Positions 40,826 through 50,120 of a stretch of 59,651 bases of DNA are shown one piece after another. The stretch comes from Candidatus Sulfotelmatobacter sp. Its GTDB lineage: Bacteria; Acidobacteriota; Terriglobia; Terriglobales; Acidobacteriaceae. The notes below the pieces were generated by a model. The model saw nothing but the letters and a program-made list of their open reading frames with translations. It was not told the origin of the DNA and searched no databases. The stretch lies in contig JAOAPI010000148.1 of NCBI GenBank assembly GCA_025462865.1, positions 1-59,651 on the forward strand. The letters run 5' to 3'. Position 1 is the stretch's first letter; the number at the start of each line of letters is the position of its first letter. Position numbers and translations under genes: made by a program.

Positions 40826-41413
40826 TCACCGATTCAGATCGGGAAGTCCCCCGATGCGGTAAAAGCTAAGAACCGTATTTCCCTGCGCCAGCTTTCGAAT
40901 TCTTCGCAGCGACCCGAACTCATCGCCCGGATCGAATTTCTTTTCATGCTCGGCAATCACCACTGACATCGCCCATACCAGCGACGACTCGGCCAAAGCC
41001 GTGAGCGTGGATTCGTAGGCTTGCTGCAAGTGGTAAGGCGGATCGAGAAACACGACGTCGGCAGCAAAGTGTTCCCGCTGCAATCGCCAAATGACTCCCG
41101 AGAGATCATCCCGCAGGATTTTGTATCCTTCCGCAATTCCCAGACTCTGCAGGTTTTGCTCAATCAATTTTGCCGCTGGAGCAGCGGTCTCCACAAAATA
41201 GGCTTGCTTGGCTCCGCGGCTAAGAGCTTCAATGCCCACCGCACCGGTACCCGCAAAAAGATCCAACCATACCGTTCCCGCGAGCGCTTCGGGATTCCCC
41301 GCCGTCAGCACGTTGAAGAGCGTTTCGCGCAGTCGATCGGAGGTGGGACGAATGTCCATTCCGCGCAATGACCGCAGGGGACGTCCTCGATATTTCCCGG
41401 CGATGACGCGCAT
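40826..41413 (-). CDS. rsmD: 16S rRNA (guanine(966)-N(2))-methyltransferase
   Basis: About 195 residues. MRVIAGKYRGRPLRSLRG and RPTSDRLRETLFNVL are RsmD signatures; LDLFAGTGAVGIEALSRGA is the SAM-binding loop and FLDPPYHL the catalytic (N/D)PPY motif. ATG 41413 is chosen as the family start. It is divergent from the M50 protease gene. Confidence 0.95.
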   Translation of the reverse strand: MRVIAGKYRGRPLRSLRGMDIRPTSDRLRETLFNVLTAGNPEALAGTVWLDLFAGTGAVGIEALSRGAKQAYFVETAAPAAKLIEQNLQSLGIAEGYKILRDDLSGVIWRLQREHFAADVVFLDPPYHLQQAYESTLTALAESSLVWAMSVVIAEHEKKFDPGDEFGSLRRIRKLAQGNTVLSFYRIGGLPDLNR

Positions 41414-41483
41414 GGCTCTGTACCTTCGAGTACCGGAGCCAATATATCCGACCATGTAAAATAACTGTAGTAGGCCAGACCTC

Positions 41484-42605
41484 ATGCGAAGTTTTTCGGT
41501 TCAAGTCGGACGCCTGTTCGGAGTTGAGGTTCGCCTGCACCTGACATTCTTGATTCTGCCTCTCTTTGTCTTCTGGACCGAGTCAACAGTGCGATCAGCT
41601 AACGGTCCGCGGGACTTGGCCTTGGTGGGAATTGTGCTGGCCTGCGTCGCGGCACACGAAATCGCGCACATGCTCGTCGCGCAGCGCTATAAGTTGATCC
41701 CCAAGGCAGTGATTCTCCTTCCTCTCTGCGGCGTCACGGTGTTCGATGAATCGCGCTCGGAAACACCGGTCTCGCCCGGGGACACCTGGAAGCGGGATCT
41801 TCGCATTGCGCTCGTGGGGCCGCTCGCGAATCTTGTGCTCGCACTTATCGCCGCCGGCATCATTTTCCCTAGCGTTCCAGGAGCGAATTTGTGGAAGTGG
41901 CCGTTCTTGCAAGCCAGCAATTTGCCGCGAAGCTTGGTGTGGGCGAATCTTTATCTCGCTGGACTCAATCTACTTCCCGCCTATCCTCTCGATGGCGGTC
42001 GCATCCTGCGAGCGTTTTTCGCGCGCACGATTGATCCTGCTGCGGCCACCCGCCGCGCCGTCTCGATCAGTCATGCGCTGGCAATGCTGCTGATGGTTGG
42101 GGGCTTGTTCAGCGACACATGGCTCACCATGGTGGGCGTCATTATTTTTTCGGCGGCACAGCTCGAGGAACGGGCCGTTATCTTCCAATCGGTGTTGGAT
42201 AATGTTCGCCTTGAAGAAGTGATGCTTACCGATTTCGCGACTCTTTCTCCCGCAGACACGCTCGAGGATGCCCTGGATAAAGCAGTTCACACCCTGCAGG
42301 ACGATTTTCCCGTGGTGCGCGGTAGCGACATGGTGGGCGTGATTTCCAAGCAACGAATTCTCGAGGCGCTACGCATCGAAGGCAACGGCTATGTGCAAGC
42401 CGTGATGAATAAGATTTTTGAAGTCTCGGTGCGGCAGGAATCGCTTTCCTCTGCATTTCGCAAACTGACAGCGCGAAATCTCAGCATCATTCCGGTGGTT
42501 GAGGATCAACGGCTGGTAGGCATCGTCACGCTACAGAATTTGATGCACTCAATGGCTCTGCTGGCGGAAAGCCGCAAGCTCCGGCGGGACGGCTCGGAGT
42601 CGTAA
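41484..42605 (+). CDS. Site-2 protease family (M50) membrane metalloprotease with CBS pair
   Basis: 373 residues. Membrane zinc protease with HEIAH (residues 58-62) and the second zinc motif LLPAYPLDGGRILRAF; GDTWKRDLRIALVGPLANLV lies between. C-terminal CBS domains occupy about residues 245-360 (VGVISKQRI.., RLVGIVTLQNLM). Such S2P-CBS proteins cleave membrane substrates such as anti-sigma factors, but the substrate is unknown here. Confidence 0.92.
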   Translation: MRSFSVQVGRLFGVEVRLHLTFLILPLFVFWTESTVRSANGPRDLALVGIVLACVAAHEIAHMLVAQRYKLIPKAVILLPLCGVTVFDESRSETPVSPGDTWKRDLRIALVGPLANLVLALIAAGIIFPSVPGANLWKWPFLQASNLPRSLVWANLYLAGLNLLPAYPLDGGRILRAFFARTIDPAAATRRAVSISHALAMLLMVGGLFSDTWLTMVGVIIFSAAQLEERAVIFQSVLDNVRLEEVMLTDFATLSPADTLEDALDKAVHTLQDDFPVVRGSDMVGVISKQRILEALRIEGNGYVQAVMNKIFEVSVRQESLSSAFRKLTARNLSIIPVVEDQRLVGIVTLQNLMHSMALLAESRKLRRDGSES

Positions 42606-42639
42606 TCGTTATTTCCGAAGGAAGTTTCACTTCCCGAAT

Positions 42640-44238
42640 TCAGAACAGCCGCACCGCTTTCGCCTGCCGCACTGCTGGAATCTCTTCCAGCTTCTTCAAC
42701 ACATCGTCAGGTACAGGTCCATCCACGTGGACCACGGCGATGGCCTCTCGTGTCTCCGCAGACCCTTCGGCACTGCGGCGTCCTAAAGAGAAATCGGCGA
42801 TGTTGATCTCGCTCTCGCCCAGAATGGTGCCCACCTTGCCGATTACGCCCGGAACGTCGCGGTTCCGCAAATAAATCAGATCGCGTTCCAGCGGCGCTTC
42901 TACGTCAATATCATCGATATGCAGCAGGCGCGGCAGCGTGCCGCGCAACACCGCGCCCTTCACCATGTGCTCTTCCTTTGAACTCTTGAGATAAATAGAG
43001 AGCACGCTTCCAGCGCCACCGGTTGAGGCTTTCTCTTTGTGCGACTCATGCACGCGAAGTCCCCGCGACTCTGCCAACGATGCGGCGTTCACCAGATTGG
43101 CTTTCTCTTCAAGGCCCTGATTGAGGATGCCCTTAATGGCCGAATTGCGGATGAGTTCCGTCTTCCAGTCGGCGATGTGCCCGCTGTATCGCAGCGAGAT
43201 TTCTTCAATCGAGCCGTCTGAAATCTGTGTGAGAAATGCTCCCATCCGCTCCGCCAGAACAATGTAGGGATGCATTTCCGCATATTCTTCGGCAGAAACA
43301 GACGGCACGTTCACGGCGTTCTGAATGACGCCGTGCTTCAGATATTCCCGAACCTGCTGTGCGATCTGCACTCCAACGGCTTCCTGCGCTTCATGAGTGG
43401 CGCCGCCGATATGGGGCGTGAGAATCACATTCTCCATCGCCATCAGCGGAGATTGCTTCAGAGGCTCCTGGGCAAAAACATCGAGCGCCGCTGCGGCAAC
43501 TTGCCCTTGTTTCAGCGCCTCCACTAAATCGGCCTCGACCACCAGTTCTCCGCGCGCGCAATTCACCAGGCGGACGCCCTTCTTCATTTTGTTAAGCGAG
43601 GCCTCGTTGATCATGCCCGTCGTCTGCGGAGTAAGACCGACGTGAAGTGTAATGTAGTCCGCCGCCGCGTAGAGCTCATCCAAACTTGTCAGGCGGATTC
43701 CCTGCTCCTTAGCCACTCCAGCGGCAACAAAAGGATCATGCGCCACCAGCAGCATTCCGAAGGCGCGCGCCCGTCGCGCCACTTCCATGCCAATGCGTCC
43801 CAAGCCCGCAATTCCCAGGGTCTTGCCCCGTAACTCGGTACCTTGAAGCGATTTCTTCTCCCATTTGCCCGCATGCATCAACGCGTCCGCACGGGAGAGG
43901 TGGCGTGCCATGGCCAGCATCATGCCCAATGTCTGTTCAGCCACAGCCACTGCATTTGCGCCGGGGGTATTCATGACGGCGATGCCCTGCCGTGTGGCCG
44001 CATCCAGATCGATGTTGTCCACGCCCACGCCCGCCCGGCCGATTACGCGCAGTTTCTTCGCATGCGACAAGAGTTCCGCATCGGCCTGCACCGCCGAGCG
44101 CACGATTAGCGCATCAGCCGATTGCAGATGATCGGACAGTTTGCCGTCCAATTGCTCTGCCGTAATCACCGTCCAATTCGGTTCTTTGAGTTGCTCAAGC
44201 GCGGCGCTCGAAATTTTCTCTGCAATGACAATTTTCAA
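42640..44238 (-). CDS. serA: D-3-phosphoglycerate dehydrogenase
   Basis: First step of serine synthesis; 532 residues, the long form. NAD domain signature LGIAGLGRIGMEVARRARAF, catalytic-region NCARGELVVE and HIGGATHEAQEAVG. A C-terminal ASB domain and ACT domain (DVPGVIGKVGTILGESEINI) suggest serine feedback control. It lies on the same strand as the class V aminotransferase, separated by a short plus-strand gene. Confidence 0.97.
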   Translation of the reverse strand: MKIVIAEKISSAALEQLKEPNWTVITAEQLDGKLSDHLQSADALIVRSAVQADAELLSHAKKLRVIGRAGVGVDNIDLDAATRQGIAVMNTPGANAVAVAEQTLGMMLAMARHLSRADALMHAGKWEKKSLQGTELRGKTLGIAGLGRIGMEVARRARAFGMLLVAHDPFVAAGVAKEQGIRLTSLDELYAAADYITLHVGLTPQTTGMINEASLNKMKKGVRLVNCARGELVVEADLVEALKQGQVAAAALDVFAQEPLKQSPLMAMENVILTPHIGGATHEAQEAVGVQIAQQVREYLKHGVIQNAVNVPSVSAEEYAEMHPYIVLAERMGAFLTQISDGSIEEISLRYSGHIADWKTELIRNSAIKGILNQGLEEKANLVNAASLAESRGLRVHESHKEKASTGGAGSVLSIYLKSSKEEHMVKGAVLRGTLPRLLHIDDIDVEAPLERDLIYLRNRDVPGVIGKVGTILGESEINIADFSLGRRSAEGSAETREAIAVVHVDGPVPDDVLKKLEEIPAVRQAKAVRLF

Positions 44239-44393
44239 GGGTAGACCTGATCCTTTTGAACTGGGGCTTCAGCTTTGTAAACATCTTGACAAAACAATGA
44301 CACGAAAATGACAGCCCGCTGACACCACTCCGGCAGACTGGTCCTAAGCTTCTTTCTCAATCGGGCTCTGTCGACCCCGTAGGAGAAAATATC

Positions 44394-44786
44394 ATGAAGA
44401 CTAAGAAGGCAATGTTTCTGGCCGGGCTTCTCGCGTTCGGCTTGGGATGCGGTTACAGCAAGCCCGCCACAACCCCCGCTGTAGCCGGAACCATGCCCAA
44501 CATCACCGCGCTTGCTCCGAACAGTATGGCTGCGGGCAGCGCCTCATTTGTACTTACGGTCAATGGCGCCAACTTCAATAGCAATGCTGCCATCAACTGG
44601 AACGGAGCCGCACAGGGCACCACTCATGTGAGCGCCAACCAACTGACAGCCACAATTCCCGCTGCGTCCATTGCCACTGCGGGGACGGTCTCGGTTACTG
44701 CGACGAATCCCGGCACCGCCGGTGGCTTGTACGGCGGCGGCACCTCGCCGGAAACATCCAACAGCATGACTTTTACAATCAACTAG
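44394..44786 (+). CDS. IPT/TIG-domain putative lipoprotein
   Basis: 130 residues. Signal with lipobox-like LAFGLGC near residue 20, then one IPT/TIG immunoglobulin-like domain (LAPNSMAAGSASFVLTVNGA, INWNGAAQGTTHVSANQLTA). GTAGGAGAAAA precedes the ATG. Probably exported, surface-associated; role unknown. It is placed between serA and the aminotransferase but on the opposite strand. Confidence 0.8.
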   Translation: MKTKKAMFLAGLLAFGLGCGYSKPATTPAVAGTMPNITALAPNSMAAGSASFVLTVNGANFNSNAAINWNGAAQGTTHVSANQLTATIPAASIATAGTVSVTATNPGTAGGLYGGGTSPETSNSMTFTIN

Positions 44787-44809
44787 CCGGGAACGCGTTA
44801 CTCGCACTC

Positions 44810-46003
44810 TCAGGCTCCAATGAGTTGCTGTTTGTTCGACAGGCCGCGCGCGTACACCCCCTGTGCCGCGCGGAGAGCTGTTCCGTACTCGACGTCCGTA
44901 CCGCTGGTGCGCGCCAAAACGTGCTCCAGCGCCCCCAGAATGCCGATCGTGTCCAGGTAGTCGTAATAGCCGATGTGCGCGATGCGAAAGAGCTGGCCTT
45001 TCATTTCACCCTGGCCATTGGCCACGACGGCATCGAACGACTCGCGGAATTCTTTAACAATTTTTCCTGAATCAATTCCATCTGGAGAGCAAACTGCGGT
45101 CAGGGCGGCTGCCGGAGAATCTGCGAAAAGCTTCAAGCCCAGGGCTTGCACGCCTGCGCGCGTCATCGCCGCGCACATTTCCGCATTGTCGACCAGGCCT
45201 TCGCGCCCCTTGGCCAGGTCGCCTTTCCCGATTCCGCGAATAAAATCCAATGACGCCCCAAGCGCCGCAAACAGCGACGTTGCCGGCGTGTAAGCAGACT
45301 CGCCCTTCGCTGCCGACTTACGCTCCTTGCGCAAATCGAAGTAAAAGCGCGGCGACGTGGTGCTCTCCATTCTGCGCCACGCTCTGTCGCTGACGGCACA
45401 ATAGGCGAGGCCGGGAGGCATCATCAGCGCCTTCTGCGAACCGCCAATAATCACATCCACTCCCCAGCCATCGACGTCAAGATGAGTCGTTCCCAGGCCG
45501 GTAATCGCATCCACTACCAGCAGCGTGTCGTCGCCATTCGACCGCACGATCTTCGCAATGCCCGCAATGTCATGCCGTGCGCCGGTCGAACTCTCCGTCG
45601 CCTGGACAAAAACCACCCGCACGTCCGGAGTAAGTTTTGCGCGAATATCATTCAAGGAAAAAGTTTGGCCGTAGGGCACACTCAACACATCGACGTTACA
45701 GCCGAACGCCTTCGCCAGCCCAGTCCAGCGCTCGCCGAATTTCCCCGCCGTCAGGACTAACACTTTGTCACCCGGCGATGTCAGATTTGACACCGAGGCT
45801 TCCATCACGCCCGTGCCCGAGCAAGCAAGCACCAGAACATCATTCTGCGTGCCGATAAATTCCTTCATGTCCACGAGCACGCGCTGAAACAATGCGCGGA
45901 AATCCGCGGTGCGGTGATGCGCCGTGAATGAAGCCATAGCCGTTTGCGCTGCCGGGAGCAGCGGCGTCGGCCCGGGTGTAAAAAGACGATTCTTGCGCAA
46001 CAT
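44810..46003 (-). CDS. Class V aminotransferase (serine/alanine-glyoxylate or phosphoserine type)
   Basis: 397 residues, PLP-dependent. FTPGPTPLLP opens the family; GGSQKALMMPPGLAYCAVS holds the PLP Lys, and VVDAITGLGTTHLDVDGWGV the Asp region. Alanine-glyoxylate or serine-glyoxylate aminotransferases share this fold. The neighbour serA suggests it could supply phosphoserine or serine transamination in place of a canonical serC, which is not seen here. The start ATG (46001-46003) lies in the arm of a 13-bp hairpin. Confidence 0.9.
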   Translation of the reverse strand: MLRKNRLFTPGPTPLLPAAQTAMASFTAHHRTADFRALFQRVLVDMKEFIGTQNDVLVLACSGTGVMEASVSNLTSPGDKVLVLTAGKFGERWTGLAKAFGCNVDVLSVPYGQTFSLNDIRAKLTPDVRVVFVQATESSTGARHDIAGIAKIVRSNGDDTLLVVDAITGLGTTHLDVDGWGVDVIIGGSQKALMMPPGLAYCAVSDRAWRRMESTTSPRFYFDLRKERKSAAKGESAYTPATSLFAALGASLDFIRGIGKGDLAKGREGLVDNAEMCAAMTRAGVQALGLKLFADSPAAALTAVCSPDGIDSGKIVKEFRESFDAVVANGQGEMKGQLFRIAHIGYYDYLDTIGILGALEHVLARTSGTDVEYGTALRAAQGVYARGLSNKQQLIGA

Positions 46004-46060
46004 TCCGATAGCGTCCTGAAGATCTGGGATTATGTTTCTTCAGTAGTCTATCGGAATGTT
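45999..46060 (-). promoter_or_regulatory. Nested hairpin enclosing the aminotransferase start codon
   Basis: Outer arms AACATTCCGATAG (45999-46011) and CTATCGGAATGTT (46048-46060) are perfectly complementary; inside, CTGAAGA (46016-46022) pairs with TCTTCAG (46037-46043). On the transcribed strand the ATG lies in the 3' outer arm, so folding would hide it. No T-run follows, so this is not a terminator. Confidence 0.5.
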
Positions 46061-46108
46061 GGCGAGTTCTGAAACTTGCCGCTCAGATGCGTCCCGGAAC
46101 GGATGACG

Positions 46109-46414
46109 TCAGACGCGAGCGGATTTCGCAGCAAGAACGTCGGGCTTGGCAATATCTGGCGGTTTTGAAAACAGATCCTTGGCTTTGGCGAAGAGCGCCT
46201 TGGCGATTTCGCCGTTCAGGTGCGCGTTGCGTCCATTTTCGTCGGCGAAAGTGTCGAAGATGCCGTACTTTCCCGGTCCCATTTTAATTGCGTACCAGCT
46301 AATGGTGCCGGGTTCCCGCTCGGCCAGCGGCTGTGCCGACTTCAGAAATTCTTCTACCTCTTTTTCTTTGCCGGGCTTCGCTTCCAATTGTGCCCAAATC
46401 GCGACTCTGCTCAT
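46109..46414 (-). CDS. Putative quinol monooxygenase / ABM-domain protein
   Basis: 101 residues from ATG 46414, which follows GGAGG. MSRVAIWAQLEAKPGKEKEV and REPGTISWYAIKMGPGKYGI fit the antibiotic biosynthesis monooxygenase (ABM) dimeric ferredoxin-like fold; FDTFADENGRNAHLNGEIA follows. Substrate unknown. Confidence 0.88.
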   Translation of the reverse strand: MSRVAIWAQLEAKPGKEKEVEEFLKSAQPLAEREPGTISWYAIKMGPGKYGIFDTFADENGRNAHLNGEIAKALFAKAKDLFSKPPDIAKPDVLAAKSARV

Positions 46415-46524
46415 GGTGATTTCCTCCTCAGCATCAGATGCGCGGGCGGATCGTTTGGTGACGGGCATGATCGGAGAATCTTACAAGCCGTTGGCTTCGC
46501 AACTCCTCCGATATAATGCGCTCT

Positions 46525-46983
46525 ATGAGCTTGGTCGAACAGATTCAGAAAGACATTACCGCCGCCATGAAAGCGCGTGAGGAGCAGCGCCTCTCCACAT
46601 TGCGCATGGTCAAGGCTGCGCTGAAGAATCGCGAAATTGAAAAAATGGCGCCGCTCGATGACAAAGAGTCGCAAGCCGTGCTCGCCACGCTGATCAAGCA
46701 GCGCAAAGAATCCGTGGAGCAGTTCACCAAAGGCGGACGCCAGGAGATGGCTGACAAAGAAGCCGCCGAGATTGTGCTGATTGAAAGCTATCTGCCAAAG
46801 GCCGCGGGCGAAGACGAAGTGGTCGCGGGAGTGAAAGCCGTGATCGCTGAGATGGGCTCGCCCACCATGAAAGACATGGGCACGGTGATGAAGAATGCCA
46901 TGGCCCGCTTCTCCGGCGCGGGGATGCGTGTGGATGGGAAGATGGTCAGCGAGGCCGTGAAGCGGGAATTGGCGGGGAAGTAA
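46525..46983 (+). CDS. GatB/YqeY domain protein
   Basis: About 152 residues. MSLVEQIQKDITAAMKAREE and LRMVKAALKNREIE are typical of YqeY, which resembles the tRNA-binding tail of GatB. A standalone role is not settled. The ATG 46525 is used; 46516 is also in frame. It is convergent with rsmI. Confidence 0.92.
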   Translation: MSLVEQIQKDITAAMKAREEQRLSTLRMVKAALKNREIEKMAPLDDKESQAVLATLIKQRKESVEQFTKGGRQEMADKEAAEIVLIESYLPKAAGEDEVVAGVKAVIAEMGSPTMKDMGTVMKNAMARFSGAGMRVDGKMVSEAVKRELAGK

Positions 46984-46989
46984 TTACAC

Positions 46990-47940
46990 TCACTTGCTTC
47001 TCTGCAACTCCCGATATGCCTCGCTCTTCGAAATTCCTCGCTCCTTGGCCACCTTCTTCAGGGCGGCTTTCTCATCGACCCTCTCCTCTGCCATGATCTG
47101 GTCGACTCTCTGGCGGATGTTCGTCTTCACCGGCGCTGCATTGTGCGACTCAGCGCTCTCCGCCTTCGCGATGAGCAGCGTGATCTCGCCTTTCACTCCG
47201 TCGCGCGACTTCAATGTCTCCAGCACCTCACCCGCCCGTCCTCGCAGAAACTCTTCGTGCAGCTTGGTCACTTCGCGGGCGATCACCACATGCCGGTCGT
47301 TTCCCAGAACCTCGACAACATCGGCAAGGGCCTCGACGATCCGATGCGGGGCTTCGTAAAAAACCTGTGTACGGGGCGAAGGCCTGATTGCTTCCAGCGC
47401 CGCTCGCCTCTCCCCGCGCTTCGCGGGCAGAAATCCACTGAACCGAAACGAATCCGTCGGCAGCCCGCTGGCGACCAGCGCCGCCAGGAACGCTGACGCT
47501 CCGGGGATCGGCACAACCGGCAGGTGATGCCGGATTGCCAGCGAGATCAGTCGAAATCCCGGATCAGAAATTCCCGGCATGCCCGCATCCGTCACCAGCG
47601 CAATGCTGGCCCCCTCCTGCATCTCTTTCACAAGTTCCGCCGAGCGTGTTAGCTCATTGTGCTCGTGGTAGCTGATGGTGCGCGTCGTGATTCCGTAGTG
47701 ATTGAGTAGCTTCTGCGTCTGTCGAGTATCTTCGCAGGCGATGACATCGACTTCCTTGAGCACACGCAGCGCGCGCAACGTAATGTCTTCAAGATTTCCG
47801 ATGGGAGTAGCCACAAGATAAAGCGCCGGCCCTAGCCCTAGCGCCGCCCGCTCGTTCCGCTGAGTCTTCACCGAATCGCGCCAAAGGTCTTCAACTTCGG
47901 CGGTCGTTGCCTCGCCACTTTTGTGACCAGCGTCCTTCAT
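46990..47940 (-). CDS. rsmI: 16S rRNA (cytidine(1402)-2'-O)-methyltransferase
   Basis: 316 residues. LYLVATPIGNLEDITLRAL and ACEDTRQTQKLLNHYGI are the RsmI signatures; TDAGMPGISDPGFRLI and the YEAPHRI segment follow. About 40 residues precede the core, longer than usual, so the true start may be further in. Methylates C1402 of 16S rRNA. Confidence 0.95.
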   Translation of the reverse strand: MKDAGHKSGEATTAEVEDLWRDSVKTQRNERAALGLGPALYLVATPIGNLEDITLRALRVLKEVDVIACEDTRQTQKLLNHYGITTRTISYHEHNELTRSAELVKEMQEGASIALVTDAGMPGISDPGFRLISLAIRHHLPVVPIPGASAFLAALVASGLPTDSFRFSGFLPAKRGERRAALEAIRPSPRTQVFYEAPHRIVEALADVVEVLGNDRHVVIAREVTKLHEEFLRGRAGEVLETLKSRDGVKGEITLLIAKAESAESHNAAPVKTNIRQRVDQIMAEERVDEKAALKKVAKERGISKSEAYRELQRSK

Positions 47941-48063
47941 GGCCGGAGTCTATCACCGAAGCCGCGGAACACTTTCCTCAGCATGGCGCGCAGCGAGGAG
48001 TGCGAGTGGGTATCGGCGTATACTGTGCCTGTTGTGAGTTAGAGAGCGCTTCCGGAGAAATCC

Positions 48064-48453
48064 ATGACGATCCTTCGCGCCGCACTTCTCGTTGTGCTGG
48101 CTGCTACGATTGCAGCCGCCGATCAAGCCCCGCCTACTTATCAGAAGGGAACGATCAAATCTTGGGATATCCGCGTCGACTCCGACACCTCCGGCGGTGG
48201 CGGCTCGACACCCGTGACGACTACGAAGCGCCGCGCGAAGGTATATGAATTAAACGGCGCCGACTTGATCTATAAGATTGACTATTGCGGTGCCTTCCAG
48301 GCAGGGAAGTTCGATATCGGACAAGTCGTGGAGTACCGAGTCGATGGCGAGAGACTCTACATACGCCGCGAGGAAGGCAAAGAATATAAGTGCAAGATAG
48401 AGGCTACCAAAGCCGCTAAGAGCGCTAAATCCGACGATCCGACCTCACACTAG
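48064..48453 (+). CDS. Exported hypothetical protein
   Basis: 129 residues with a signal peptide (ILRAALLVVLAATIAAADQ). The mature part has a Gly/Ser linker and then a strand-rich segment (AKVYELNGADLIYKIDYCGA), with two Cys and a Lys-rich tail. CCGGAGAAATCC precedes the ATG. No family recognised. Confidence 0.75.
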   Translation: MTILRAALLVVLAATIAAADQAPPTYQKGTIKSWDIRVDSDTSGGGGSTPVTTTKRRAKVYELNGADLIYKIDYCGAFQAGKFDIGQVVEYRVDGERLYIRREEGKEYKCKIEATKAAKSAKSDDPTSH

Positions 48454-48482
48454 GAATTGACCACTGCCGGTATCTGTCACTC

Positions 48483-50120
48483 TCAGTTAACTGTGAAAGC
48501 TGTAGAGCTGATTGCGGTGCCACCGGGGGTAGTAACTTGAATTTTCCCGGTAGTCGCCCCTGCCGGAACCGTAGCTGTAATCTTCGTGTCGGAGTTCACG
48601 GTGAAGACAGCGACTTTCCCGCCGCCGAAGGTTACTTTGCTGGCTTGCGTGAGACTGTTTCCGGTGATGGTCACTGGCGTCCCAACCGTCCCGCTGGGTG
48701 GAGTGAAGCTAAGCACGGTGGGCGTAACCCGAAATTTCAAGTTGCTTTTCAAGGCACCCGCAGGTGTAACCACACTCACAAAGCCGGTTCCTGCCCCGGA
48801 TGGAACCGTCGCGGCGATGTACGAATCAGACATAACGGTGAACGTGGCATTCGTTCCATTGAAGTTGACGCTGGTCGTTCCAGTGAAGCCACTCCCCAGA
48901 ATGCCGACCGATTTGGCAACTTTTCCAGACGTGGGCATCTCAATGACGAAGGGTTTGAGACCTACTGCAAAACTGAAAAGCGCACCCAGACTGTTTGCCC
49001 CTCCTGAATTCGCCTCGCCATAAAGCTTCCCATTGGTGTGTTGTCTTAGTGTGGTTTCTGGAACAGAACCGGTTGTCTTAACCAGGTTATATAGAACTGA
49101 ATAGACGCCAGCGGAAGTGATCTTGTAAACGATTCCAGACCCGTTCGTCCCGCCTCCGTCAGTCACGCCGTAGAAATTTCCGTCGGTGGCCTGGATTACT
49201 CCGGCATCGACCAGGTTGCCATCCACCGAACCCGGCTTCGCGTTGAAATTGTAGAGTACGGACAAGACCTTGGCGGGTGTAAGTTTGAACACCACTCCTC
49301 CATCCAGGGAACCGCCGCCGGAGGTTGTGCCATAGAAATTTCCATCTATGCCCTGTACCAGCGGTCCATTGGGATGGGACCCGTGCGTAAAGTCAAAGCT
49401 ATACATCACGGTTACTACACCAGCGGCGGTAATCTTGATCACCGAGCCGTCTCCCCCTGCAGCTCCGCCAGTCTCGCAGGTTCCATAGAAATTCCCGTCG
49501 ATCCCCTGGATCAGCGGCGCGACTGGTGTGGCGCATTCCGCAAAACTGAAAGAATGCAGCGAAGTAAATGTGCCCGAGGGCGTGATTTTGTAGACCGTGC
49601 CAGACCCGGTTCCACCCGCCTCCGTGGCCCCGTAGTAGCTACCATCGGTCCCCTGAATAGGAGGCGAAAACGGATTGCCTCCGTCGGTGTAGGAAAAATT
49701 ATGGAGTACCGTCAAGGTTCCGGCGGCAGTGATTTGGAACACGGTTCCATAGTTAGAGGTGCCACCTTGCCACGTCGTGCCATAGAAATTTCCGTCGGTC
49801 CCCAGCGTCAGACCGCTCCTCGGAGTTTTTCCGTGGGCGGTGCCGTCGAAGTTGTAAATGACGGAATATGTCCCCGTGGGCGTTATCTTAAAAACGCCGC
49901 CAAGACTCAGAGTTCCGCCGGAAGGCGCCGTGCCGTACAGGTTGCCGTCCCGGCCCTGAGCCAGGAGTCCCGCATACTCGGGAGAAACCAAGGTGCTTGT
50001 ATTGAAATCGTGAATGTCTACGTAGGTGTTTTGAGCGTGAGCATTAGAGATTCCGAGCGCAGCCATAGTCGAGATCGTTGCCATCAGAAGTAAATGCAGA
50101 CTCCGCCGTTGTTTAGTCAT
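48483..50120 (-). CDS. GloVer-repeat secreted protein with two IPT/TIG domains
   Basis: 545 residues with a signal peptide (LHLLLMATISTMAALGISNA). Seven repeats of a DGNFYGTTxxGGxxxxGxVFKIT pattern (about residues 55-390; e.g. DGNFYGTTWQGGTSNYGTVF) match the GloVer repeat, which folds as a beta-propeller-like surface. Then IPT/TIG domains of about 80 residues each (FTGTTSVNFNGTNATFTV; SLTQASKVTFGGGKVAVFTV). Likely secreted or surface-exposed; ligand unknown. Confidence 0.85.
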   Translation of the reverse strand: MTKQRRSLHLLLMATISTMAALGISNAHAQNTYVDIHDFNTSTLVSPEYAGLLAQGRDGNLYGTAPSGGTLSLGGVFKITPTGTYSVIYNFDGTAHGKTPRSGLTLGTDGNFYGTTWQGGTSNYGTVFQITAAGTLTVLHNFSYTDGGNPFSPPIQGTDGSYYGATEAGGTGSGTVYKITPSGTFTSLHSFSFAECATPVAPLIQGIDGNFYGTCETGGAAGGDGSVIKITAAGVVTVMYSFDFTHGSHPNGPLVQGIDGNFYGTTSGGGSLDGGVVFKLTPAKVLSVLYNFNAKPGSVDGNLVDAGVIQATDGNFYGVTDGGGTNGSGIVYKITSAGVYSVLYNLVKTTGSVPETTLRQHTNGKLYGEANSGGANSLGALFSFAVGLKPFVIEMPTSGKVAKSVGILGSGFTGTTSVNFNGTNATFTVMSDSYIAATVPSGAGTGFVSVVTPAGALKSNLKFRVTPTVLSFTPPSGTVGTPVTITGNSLTQASKVTFGGGKVAVFTVNSDTKITATVPAGATTGKIQVTTPGGTAISSTAFTVN

